NCBI GenBank assembly: GCA_947453145.1
Contig: CANGFA010000001.1
Span: forward strand, 1 to 64,000
Reading direction: 5' to 3'
Source: Bacteroidota bacterium
GTDB lineage: Bacteria > Bacteroidota > Bacteroidia > Chitinophagales > Chitinophagaceae
DNA: 64,000 nucleotides
In this document: positions 36,782 to 45,870 of the stretch, in pieces
Layout: every line of letters starts with the position of its first letter
Numbering within the stretch: position 1 is the first letter of the stretch
Notes under the pieces: generated by a model
Seen by the model: only the letters and a program-made list of their open reading frames with translations
Databases searched by the model: none
Told to the model about the DNA's origin: nothing
Made by a program: the position numbers and the translations under genes

Positions 36782-38494
36782 ATGACTTTATTAATAATTA
36801 TTATAGCGCTTGCGCTGATATTTGATTACATCAATGGATTTCATGATTCTGCGAACTCTATTGCAACCATTGTTTCCACAAAAGTTTTAACGCCCTTTCA
36901 AGCCGTTATTTGGGCTGCATTTTTTAATGTGTTGGCATTCTGGATTTTTAAGGATCACGCAGTGGCCAACTCTATAAGTAAAACAGTATACAAGGATTTT
37001 ATTACCCTACCTGTTATTTTCTCAGGTTTGTTAGCAGCCATATTCTGGAACTTACTTACTTGGTGGTATGGAATTCCATCCTCCTCTTCCCATACCTTAA
37101 TTGGTGGATTTGCCGGGGCAGCAATTGCACATGCGCTAATGACAAAGGGTGTTGGTTACTCTTGGGCTAAGATTGTAGATGCAGAAACAATTATTAAAAC
37201 CATTCTATTTATTTTCTTAGCACCAATCATTGGAATTATAATTTCGGTTTTTATTACACTTGTAACCATCATGCGAAATATTTGGTGGAGACTTGCAATT
37301 ATTTCATTGGCCACTTTTGCAACTATTTTAATGTTTGATCATTTCGAAGAAGTAAAGATGAAAGAAAATGTTCAAAAGTTTTATAGTATCGATAAATATA
37401 AAAATGAAATTAATGCAGCAGAATCGGAATTGAAGATAAAGCCATCAGATTCGATACAATTAAGTAAATTAAAAATAAACCAAGAAAAGTTAGCAAAGGC
37501 AACAGAGACTTACGACTTAGTAGCACCATATTTAGCAAACTACGACAAAACTGGGGCAGCTTATATAGCAAAAGTTGCAACAGATAATGGTTGGTTAAAA
37601 AATGTTGCAGCAAGTAAAATAAAAGATGCTGCACGTAATGCAAACGACTTTTTAGTATTAGAAGCAAAAGCGACTGAAAACAAAACAATTAAAGAGCAAT
37701 ACGATATCGCAAAAGACAAGACCGAAAATTATAAAGAGCCTTTAAAATTATTTTTAGCTAAAAAAATAAGTGCAGATTCAGCGATTCTAGCAATGAATTC
37801 AATTTACCCAATTCAGTCAAAAAATATAGAAACTGTAAAATCAAAATTAGAAAAATTCAATATTGAAAAGTCATTCGGAGAAGAAATTGAAAAGGCAGAT
37901 AATTCAATAGTTGAATATGGCATCATTTGGGCTGCTATCATATTCATGTTGGTATACTTGTATGTTGAAAAAATCAAAAAGCCTTCGGCTTATTCAATGT
38001 CCAATATGTTTAAAAAATTACAGTTATTTAGTTCTGCTGCATTTAGTATTGGTCATGGTGGTAATGATGCCCAAAAAGTAATGGGTATTATTGGGGCAGC
38101 GCTCATTGCAAATGGTTCCATCCAAGATTTTGGACAGCTTCCAAGTTGGGTTCCAGCAGCATGTTATTTAGCCATTGGATTAGGAACCATGAGTGGTGGT
38201 TGGAAAATTGTAAAAACAATGGGTACTAAAATTACCAAAGTTACTCCATTAGAAGGCGTTGCTGCAGAAACAGCGGGTGCATTTACTTTATTTTTTACTG
38301 GCCAAATGGGAATTCCGGTTTCAACTACCCATACCATTACTGGTTCGATCATTGGCGTGGGTGTAACAAAACGTATTAGTGCGGTTCGCTGGGGAGTAAC
38401 TACTAATTTATTATGGGCATGGATATTAACCATCCCAGTGAGTGCAATACTTGCAGCTATTACTTACTTCATTGTAAATTACCTGCTTAAATAA
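36782..38494 (+). CDS. inorganic phosphate transporter, PiT family, with large central insert
   Basis: DYINGFHDSANSIATIVSTKVL and FSIGHGGNDAQKVMGIIGAAL PiT signatures. Confidence 0.94.
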   Translation: MTLLIIIIALALIFDYINGFHDSANSIATIVSTKVLTPFQAVIWAAFFNVLAFWIFKDHAVANSISKTVYKDFITLPVIFSGLLAAIFWNLLTWWYGIPSSSSHTLIGGFAGAAIAHALMTKGVGYSWAKIVDAETIIKTILFIFLAPIIGIIISVFITLVTIMRNIWWRLAIISLATFATILMFDHFEEVKMKENVQKFYSIDKYKNEINAAESELKIKPSDSIQLSKLKINQEKLAKATETYDLVAPYLANYDKTGAAYIAKVATDNGWLKNVAASKIKDAARNANDFLVLEAKATENKTIKEQYDIAKDKTENYKEPLKLFLAKKISADSAILAMNSIYPIQSKNIETVKSKLEKFNIEKSFGEEIEKADNSIVEYGIIWAAIIFMLVYLYVEKIKKPSAYSMSNMFKKLQLFSSAAFSIGHGGNDAQKVMGIIGAALIANGSIQDFGQLPSWVPAACYLAIGLGTMSGGWKIVKTMGTKITKVTPLEGVAAETAGAFTLFFTGQMGIPVSTTHTITGSIIGVGVTKRISAVRWGVTTNLLWAWILTIPVSAILAAITYFIVNYLLK

Positions 38495-38517
38495 TATTAC
38501 CTTTTTTAAGTAATTAT

Positions 38518-38559
38518 AATAATCCCTATTAGATTTAATCAAATTTAATAGGGATTATT
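38518..38559. terminator. bidirectional terminator overlapping 3' end of M24 gene
   Basis: AATAATCCCTATTA-N14-TAATAGGGATTATT, perfect 14-bp arms then TTT. Confidence 0.8.
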
Positions 38560-39824
38560 TTTGTTTGGCGACCGTCTATATAGGAGAAACTATTGCCATT
38601 AAAAAATCCATTTTGTTCTAAGGCCACTCTAACCGGCCTATCCCAATCTTTTAAACTGTGGAGCGCATTTAATTCAATTGAATAGCAGGTATTAGGATTC
38701 ATTTTATAATCCCCCGATCCCGGTACGCCGTTTTGCATATCCCACATTCCAATCGTTGGTCCAGCTGCATGTCCATGCATTCCTATGGGATGCGTATATA
38801 TACTGGGCTGGATACCTTGAGACTTTGCAATTTTTAATGCATTGGCTAAAATTTCATTACCTGTCTTACCTACAGCAAAACTATTGGTTAATATATCCTG
38901 TAACTGATTGGTTTGTTCAAAAGCTGCAACTAAATTAGAAGGCACTTCTTTCTCTTCAGGTAGTAAAACATAAGCTTGTTCTTGCACATCAGAATTAAGC
39001 CTTAAATACGTAATTCCAAAATCTACATGTAAAAAGTCACCTCTATGAATTACATTATCTGCATTTTTAGAACTTCTTCTTTGAATTTCAACGGATGGAT
39101 GAAACCAGGTAGTCAATCCCATATCACTTAATTTTTGTCTAAACCACCATTCTAAATCTGTCGTAGTTGTTTGGTCTACTTTTATTACTTTATTACTAAA
39201 GCCCTCTTTAATTATGGCATGCGTAATTTGTAAAAGGGTAGGATAATATTGCATCTCTTTTGCTGTTCTGGTTTCAAGCCAGGCTACAGCTAGGGGTTCA
39301 GATGAAATTATTTTTGCTTTTTGTTCCTTATTTAAATAACTCATAAACTCCGTATACTCTGTATGATCTAAGCCGTCGGCATGTCCAAAATCGGCAGACA
39401 TATTTATCGCAATGTGTTGCGGATTAAGTTGTTTAAGAATACTAGCGAGTGCCTCCCATTGATTAGGTGTTTTGTCCACATCCCAAGCCGCTTTTATTTC
39501 AGTTCCTACTGCGTACCTAGCTATCGCATATTTTTCCAAGTTTTTTGTCTTAGGATTATTATAAAATACCAATATAGTTCTTCGCCTTGCTGAAAGCCAT
39601 TCGGCTGGCAACATGGTTTTTACAATAGGATCCTCATTATATTCTCTTGTCATTAAAACCCAACAATCCATATTGTTTTTTTGCATTAAACTGGGCAATA
39701 AATTATTAAAACGATCTGCTAATAACTCATTCACAACTTCTGCTTGTGCTCTTACTGTTTTTACCTGTGCATTTGCCTGGAATACAAAAAGACAAACTAA
39801 AAAGATGGCAGTAATTTTTTTCAT
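38535..39824 (-). CDS. M24 family metallopeptidase (Xaa-Pro aminopeptidase-like), secreted
   Basis: GDFLHVDFGITYLRLNSDVQ, THPIGMHGHAAGPTIGMWD, CYSIELNAL. Confidence 0.88.
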   Translation of the reverse strand: MKKITAIFLVCLFVFQANAQVKTVRAQAEVVNELLADRFNNLLPSLMQKNNMDCWVLMTREYNEDPIVKTMLPAEWLSARRRTILVFYNNPKTKNLEKYAIARYAVGTEIKAAWDVDKTPNQWEALASILKQLNPQHIAINMSADFGHADGLDHTEYTEFMSYLNKEQKAKIISSEPLAVAWLETRTAKEMQYYPTLLQITHAIIKEGFSNKVIKVDQTTTTDLEWWFRQKLSDMGLTTWFHPSVEIQRRSSKNADNVIHRGDFLHVDFGITYLRLNSDVQEQAYVLLPEEKEVPSNLVAAFEQTNQLQDILTNSFAVGKTGNEILANALKIAKSQGIQPSIYTHPIGMHGHAAGPTIGMWDMQNGVPGSGDYKMNPNTCYSIELNALHSLKDWDRPVRVALEQNGFFNGNSFSYIDGRQTKIIPIKFD

Positions 39825-39883
39825 GATTTGTATTTAAATAGTTAATGACCTATGAAACTAAATTAAGCACTAATTTTACAATA

Positions 39884-41971
39884 ATGAAGATTTATTTTAG
39901 ACTCTTATTTATTTTCCTACTCACCCAGCAATTAAAAGGTTTTGCGCAAGATAGCACTTACACGCAGCTAGATGCTGTGGTTGTTTCTGCTAATAAATTA
40001 AATGAGCTTAGAAAAGAAGTTCCAATTGCTATCTCTGTCATAAGTGCAAATACAATAAAAAAAGAAAACGCTACAAGAATTGAATTTTTAGTAAATAAAG
40101 TAAGTGGAGTCTATATGCCAAGTATTGGTAACGAACAGCATATGATGTCCATAAGGCAACCTATTTCCCTAAAGGGCTTATACCTATATTTAGAAGACGG
40201 CATGCCTATTCGCACAAGTGGCCTTTTTAGTAGCAATGCATTAATTGAAATAAATACGGGCTTTACACAGCGCATTGAAATTATGAAAGGTCCCGCTTCG
40301 GCACTATATGGTGCGGAAGCCATTGGTGGGGTACTTAATTTTTTGTCCACGCCTAGCCCGGAACAAAAGGCAATTGCTATTTCGAGTCAACTTAATTCTA
40401 TCGGCTATAAAAAAATAGAACTTAATTATGGATTCCCTAATTCAAAAGGCGGGAGCAATAAAAAAGGGGGGTGGGTGTTTAATGCAAATTGGAGTGGCCA
40501 ACAAAATGGACCCATAGATTATAGCAATTATGAAAAAAGGGCATTTAGTGTTAAGCACGATTTTTTAGTTAATGTAAAATGGAAAGGATATCAAACCCTT
40601 CAATATATTGACTATTTCTCTCAAATGACAGGATCTGTAGATAGTATCCATTTTTTTCAGCACAACTTTAAATCCTTACAATCATTTACCTATCGACAAA
40701 TTTATGCTTTCAGATTTAGACAAAATTTGGAATATCAATGGAATGAAAACAGTCACTCTGTTTTTAATTTTATGTATAGGGACAATACAATGAACCAAAA
40801 TCCTACCTATTCCATTGCATCCACAACTAGTCCAGTAAAATTTAAGGGACAAACCAATAGCAACGTTTTTAATGCTTTAGTAGTGGATTTACAGCATAAT
40901 TTTACTTTACCTAGCATACATAGTAAATTAATTTTTGGAGGAAGTGTCGATCATACGATCCAAAACTTAAAAGCACATTATATTGATATTATAAAAGACA
41001 CCTCTTTAGGAAAGTATACTTCATTTACGTATCCTCTAAAAGATTCCTTACTCACTTTTTATGAGACCACCATAACCAATGCAGCCTTGTATTTGAATGT
41101 AATTTCTAAATTTGGAAAGTTTATAAATTTAAATCTTGCCTTAAGATATGATGCTTTTGATTATGCATTTCACAATCAATTAAATTTTGGTACACCTAGC
41201 ACTCATAATCAGTTTAATCAATTCACTCCGAAAATGGGATTTACATTTAATAAAAATAATTGGGGTGCTTACCTAAATTACAGTACTGGTTTTGTTCCTC
41301 CGCAAATCACAGAAATTTATAATACTATAAAAGTGCCTTTCCTTTTGCCTCAAACCTTTAATAATATGGAATTGGGCAGTTGGTTGCGCGCGACAAAATT
41401 ATACGCTGAATTTTCCTTGTATAAAATGTTAGGTGAAAACGAAATCATATCTGTAAGGCAACCGGATGGGGTAAATTTGAACCAAAATGCAGGCAGTACT
41501 AAACATATTGGAATAGAGTATCAATTAAAATATAATCTAACCAAAAAATTTACGATTAGCTACAATGGAACCAATGCTAAACATAATTATCTAAATACAA
41601 TAATAAAAGGTGTAGACGTAAAAGGTAATGAGATGAATGCGGCACCCCAGTTTTGGAGTACGTTAGGATTGGAGTGGAATATTCAAAATAAAATCCTGCT
41701 TAGTTTGGATTGGCAGCATCAGGATAAATATTTTATGGACGAGACCAACACTACGAGTTATAGTGGATTTAATATCCTAAACTATAAACTTACTTATCAT
41801 CACAAGCGCGCCACATATTGGCTGCATGTTTTAAATTTAACCGATACTTATTATTCTACCATGGCAACCAAAAATTTTAGTGTAAAAGGAAATGCTGCGT
41901 ACTCCTATTATTTAGGGGAGCCACGCAGCATTGCAATTGGTTATAAATGGTCCTTTGGAGGAAATTTATAA
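39884..41971 (+). CDS. TonB-dependent receptor
   Basis: LDAVVVSANKLNELRKEVPIAISVI, QRIEIMKGPASALYGAEAIGGVLNFL plug motif. Confidence 0.9.
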   Translation: MKIYFRLLFIFLLTQQLKGFAQDSTYTQLDAVVVSANKLNELRKEVPIAISVISANTIKKENATRIEFLVNKVSGVYMPSIGNEQHMMSIRQPISLKGLYLYLEDGMPIRTSGLFSSNALIEINTGFTQRIEIMKGPASALYGAEAIGGVLNFLSTPSPEQKAIAISSQLNSIGYKKIELNYGFPNSKGGSNKKGGWVFNANWSGQQNGPIDYSNYEKRAFSVKHDFLVNVKWKGYQTLQYIDYFSQMTGSVDSIHFFQHNFKSLQSFTYRQIYAFRFRQNLEYQWNENSHSVFNFMYRDNTMNQNPTYSIASTTSPVKFKGQTNSNVFNALVVDLQHNFTLPSIHSKLIFGGSVDHTIQNLKAHYIDIIKDTSLGKYTSFTYPLKDSLLTFYETTITNAALYLNVISKFGKFINLNLALRYDAFDYAFHNQLNFGTPSTHNQFNQFTPKMGFTFNKNNWGAYLNYSTGFVPPQITEIYNTIKVPFLLPQTFNNMELGSWLRATKLYAEFSLYKMLGENEIISVRQPDGVNLNQNAGSTKHIGIEYQLKYNLTKKFTISYNGTNAKHNYLNTIIKGVDVKGNEMNAAPQFWSTLGLEWNIQNKILLSLDWQHQDKYFMDETNTTSYSGFNILNYKLTYHHKRATYWLHVLNLTDTYYSTMATKNFSVKGNAAYSYYLGEPRSIAIGYKWSFGGNL

Positions 41972-41990
41972 ATTATTTAATAATGACGAA

Positions 41991-42842
41991 TTAATTGTTT
42001 TCCACTCTAATTCTCATTCCACCCATTCCACCACCTCTTTGCATATTTTCCATTAATTTTTTCATCTCGTCTTGGAATTGTGCTTTATTTATTTTGTCAC
42101 CCTTAGTTGGTTGAACTAATTCTTTTTTAGGATATTTAGTGGTTACTTCTTTAGCAGAGGTCACATTAGATCCATTGTCCATGTCAACTTCTAAAATGGC
42201 GCCAGGCAAACCAACATAATTATCTGGACCCACTGAAGCAGCAATATCTTCGGTATACCAAACCACAACTTCGGTTTCCTTTGGCGTAATAGCAGCGCTA
42301 GATCTGTTAGCAGAATCGCCATTATTACGTCCCATGCCACGACCACCGCCGCCACCACCAAATCTTATATTTTGCGCAGTAATCATAGTAGTTGCTTTTT
42401 TACATAAATGCTTTGCAATGGTTTTTGTTTCTTCCGAAATTTTCCATTTTAAAGGCTTTAAAGAATCTACAATCAAAAATGTTTTTTCGTACAAGGGTCT
42501 TGATTCATATTGCATTTGAGTATTTATGTCGGTAAATATGGTTGTTTCAGGCATACGGAACATAAAACGCTGTCCTCCTCTTTCACCGCCACCACCGCTG
42601 TTCGCAAAAGGATCTGGTGCTTCATCCTCTGGTACAGAGCGAAACAAACTAGACTGCTCATTAAATAATAATTCAAATTCAGAAGTTCTAAATTCCGGAA
42701 TTCTAGTTCTCATTTCCGGATCGGTAATCATTTTCCACATATTAATTTTACGTTCGTAAACAATTTTACCTTCTTTCATCTGTGCATTAGCTGCAACAAA
42801 GGCAAATAGGCCTACTAGCAAAGCAATGGATATTTTTTTCAT
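41991..42842 (-). CDS. GLPGLI family protein
   Basis: KEGKIVYERKINMW..., VVWYTEDIAASVGPDNYVGLPGAILEVD (GLPGxI motif). Confidence 0.9.
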   Translation of the reverse strand: MKKISIALLVGLFAFVAANAQMKEGKIVYERKINMWKMITDPEMRTRIPEFRTSEFELLFNEQSSLFRSVPEDEAPDPFANSGGGGERGGQRFMFRMPETTIFTDINTQMQYESRPLYEKTFLIVDSLKPLKWKISEETKTIAKHLCKKATTMITAQNIRFGGGGGGRGMGRNNGDSANRSSAAITPKETEVVVWYTEDIAASVGPDNYVGLPGAILEVDMDNGSNVTSAKEVTTKYPKKELVQPTKGDKINKAQFQDEMKKLMENMQRGGGMGGMRIRVENN

Positions 42843-42905
42843 ACTATTTTAATATTTAAGTTTCTAAAGTTAGGTTCTTTTTGTTATTTGAAATTATGTA
42901 AGTGA

Positions 42906-45698
42906 TTACATTCTCATCATCATTCTAGGCGCACTATTTCCTGCTATGCCCGATTTTTGAAGGCTATAGGTAAATCCAACTAGGAAGTATTGATTAATCA
43001 CATTATAGGATTGATCTACAATTTGGTTTTGAGATACATTTCTGGAAACACCTACGTTTCTATTTAAGATATCAAAGGCGCTGATTTTTAATTCTGCTCT
43101 TTTATTTTTCATAAAGAACTTAGAAATACTCGCATTCCAAATTGGCACAGATGTATTGTATCCTGGGGCACGACCTTCGTTAATGGTATAGTTTAAAGAT
43201 TGATTTAATACTATTTCAAAAGGTAAATAGTTGGTTACATCCGCACCATATATTCTGGTAACATAGTTGGTGTTTAATGCTTTATTGATGGCATTTTTGG
43301 TAGTACTATAACTATGTCTTGCCGTTAAATTCAAATCCATAACCTCGTCCAAATTAAAGGTATAGGTAAAGCTAGGGCCAACCGATTTTACTTCGATGGT
43401 ATTTAATATTCCATTGGAATAGGATACGTTATTATTGAATCCGCCATTTAAACCAAAGTTAAAACGAGAATAAATTTGTTTTACACCAAAACCATAATTC
43501 ACATTGGCATTGACTCTATATACGCCATTCACATTCACCGGTCTTGAAAGCGTTACCCTGCTTGGTAAAATACTATCATAATTAACAATTGAATTATCTA
43601 CGAATTGCGCATTTAACAACGCAAAGAAATTACGTTGAGCTAAAATTTTAGAGGAAAAATAACTTAAGTTAATATTGTTGGTATAGCTTCTTTTTAAATC
43701 CGGATTACCAATACTTTGATTATTGATATTGCTTTGGTCTAATACAGGTTGTAATTGCGTAATAGACGGCTGGCTTGTTGAAGTACGATAGTTAAATCGG
43801 AAATTTTGTGTTTGAGAAAAATTATAAACAAAATTAGCACTTGGTAAGATGTCTTTAAAATCGTGCTTTATTTTTGTTTTTGCAGAAGTATTTTCTCCAT
43901 TCAAATAAGCATCTTGAAGTGAAAATCCGGTAGAGAAATTATATTTCTTTTGATTCAATCGATAGTTCATGCCCGCACCAGAATACGTATACTCACTGCT
44001 GTATTCATTAGTAAGTCTTGTATTAAGCGCATCATACATTCCATTTGAGCCATTCTTATCGTATACTTTCTTACTTGTGGATCCAATGTTTAAATTGATA
44101 AATGTATTGAACTCTAATAATGATTTTTTACTAATAGGCTCCGTGTACACTAAGTTGGCAGAATAAGATTGGGAAAGTCCAGTTCTATTATTTTTTTGAT
44201 CTAAAATAGAATCTTTTGTTTTTAAACCTGCCGTATAAATTAACTGGTCGGTGAATTGACTTCCATCTGAGGTTGAATTATTAAAACTTTGCGTAATAGT
44301 AGAAGAAATGGTACGTCCCTTTTTCTCTAATTTTTTTCTTAACAATAAAGTGTTTGAAACACTAAATGCATCCGAACTATTTGCCGAAGTGGAACTTGTT
44401 CCATTGGTTAAAGTGCCGTCTGGCAACATGGTAGTGGTTGCCGAAACACTATTGGAAGTATTATGCTGTGCGGAAATACTTGGTGTGTATTTATAGGAGA
44501 AGGACTCGGAAACTTTATTGTCAATAGTCATTCCTAATCTAACCTGTTGATTTCTACTAATTGAATTCGATAAACTACTTCTGTTAAATAAATTTCCTGG
44601 CGTTAAATTTTGTGTATACGATTTGCTAATATTATTTCTTTCTACATCACTCGCATTGGAGTTGACATTAAAATCCATTTTTGAATTATTCAATAAGTTT
44701 GAATAATTACCACCCAATGAATAAGTGTTTGCAACCCCTTGCGAATTAGCATCCGTTCCTCCGCCGCCACCGCCAAAGTTAAGGGTCATTCCCCCACCAC
44801 CTCTTCCACCACCACCGCCACCAGAAAAATTGGAGATGTCACCGTTAGAAAAGGATTGTCTGTTTGTGTTATTCGCAGTTGCAATAACGGAATATTGTTC
44901 GTCATTATTAATTCTATTTACATTACCCTGCCCATCGAATCTTCCAGGAACGCCTGCACTACCATTAATTTTCCCAAAAGTAGATTGCTTACGATCCTTC
45001 TTGGTTTTAATATTAATGGCCGTTTCTTCATTTCCATCATCTATGCCCGTAAACATCGCTTGATCGGATTTACGATCGTATACTTGAATTTTATCTACTG
45101 CGTCTGCAGGTAAATTTTTAGTGGCCATTTTAGGATCTCCCGTAAAAAATTCTTTTCCATTCACATATACCTTGGTTACCGATTTACCATTTACGGTGAT
45201 GGCGCCTGCTTTGTCTACTTCAATGCCTGGCATTTTCTTTAACATATCCTCCACCACTGCATTAGGTACGGTTTTAAAATTTTCTGAATTAAACTCAATA
45301 GAATCTCCATTAATCACAACTGGCGGTCTGCGCGAGGTTACGGTCACTTCTGACAACTTACTCGCATCGGTCAAATAGATATTGCCAAGGGATAAAGTTG
45401 GCGTTGATCCCACTTTAATTCCTAACCACAAATGGGCATAACCCACATAGGAAACTGATAATAAATATTTGCCTGGTGCAATATTTTTAAAACGAAAAAA
45501 GCCGTCTTCGTCGGCTCTTGTAAAATTTAACAAGGAAGAATCTGTTGCCTTAGCAATAGAAACGGTTGCAGAGTTCAGCGATTTTTTTAAAACACTATCC
45601 ATTACGGTTCCTTCAATCGTTACATTCTGTGCATTGGCTTGATTTCCTAGTAAAAGGCTGCTCGTTATAACGAATAGGAAAATTAACTTATTTATCAT
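42906..45698 (-). CDS. outer-membrane beta-barrel (OMP_b-brl_3 / TonB-receptor-like) with carboxypeptidase-regulatory N-domain
   Basis: VTIEGTVMDSVLKKSLNSATVSI, VVEDMLKKMPGIEVDKAGAITVNGKSVTKVYVNGKEFFTGDPKMATKNLPADAVDKIQV. Confidence 0.92.
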   Translation of the reverse strand: MINKLIFLFVITSSLLLGNQANAQNVTIEGTVMDSVLKKSLNSATVSIAKATDSSLLNFTRADEDGFFRFKNIAPGKYLLSVSYVGYAHLWLGIKVGSTPTLSLGNIYLTDASKLSEVTVTSRRPPVVINGDSIEFNSENFKTVPNAVVEDMLKKMPGIEVDKAGAITVNGKSVTKVYVNGKEFFTGDPKMATKNLPADAVDKIQVYDRKSDQAMFTGIDDGNEETAINIKTKKDRKQSTFGKINGSAGVPGRFDGQGNVNRINNDEQYSVIATANNTNRQSFSNGDISNFSGGGGGGRGGGGMTLNFGGGGGGTDANSQGVANTYSLGGNYSNLLNNSKMDFNVNSNASDVERNNISKSYTQNLTPGNLFNRSSLSNSISRNQQVRLGMTIDNKVSESFSYKYTPSISAQHNTSNSVSATTTMLPDGTLTNGTSSTSANSSDAFSVSNTLLLRKKLEKKGRTISSTITQSFNNSTSDGSQFTDQLIYTAGLKTKDSILDQKNNRTGLSQSYSANLVYTEPISKKSLLEFNTFINLNIGSTSKKVYDKNGSNGMYDALNTRLTNEYSSEYTYSGAGMNYRLNQKKYNFSTGFSLQDAYLNGENTSAKTKIKHDFKDILPSANFVYNFSQTQNFRFNYRTSTSQPSITQLQPVLDQSNINNQSIGNPDLKRSYTNNINLSYFSSKILAQRNFFALLNAQFVDNSIVNYDSILPSRVTLSRPVNVNGVYRVNANVNYGFGVKQIYSRFNFGLNGGFNNNVSYSNGILNTIEVKSVGPSFTYTFNLDEVMDLNLTARHSYSTTKNAINKALNTNYVTRIYGADVTNYLPFEIVLNQSLNYTINEGRAPGYNTSVPIWNASISKFFMKNKRAELKISAFDILNRNVGVSRNVSQNQIVDQSYNVINQYFLVGFTYSLQKSGIAGNSAPRMMMRM

Positions 45699-45731
45699 AG
45701 GGTAAATTTACGACCGAATTCGTAAATCATA

Positions 45732-45763
45732 CAAAAATGGACCAAAAATGGGTTCAAAATGGG
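45732..45763. repeat. three 11-bp-phased direct repeats (CAAAAATGG) in divergent promoter
   Basis: CAAAAATGG at 45732 and 45743, CAAAATGGG at 45755; ATGG cores end at 45740, 45751 and 45762. Confidence 0.6.
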
Positions 45764-45870
45764 TGCTTTTTACACCAATAATCTGCTGTATGGATAAACG
45801 GCAACTTATGGGGTTGAAATGTTCGGCACTTAAAGCAGGTTTTACTAACTTTCATTAAATTATTTATGTT

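Noticed and set aside
44725-45113. Proline-rich plus-strand ORFs (44725..45063, 44739..45113)
   Set aside because: Antisense to the Gly-rich part of the OMP gene; the proline/glycine complementarity explains the open frames.
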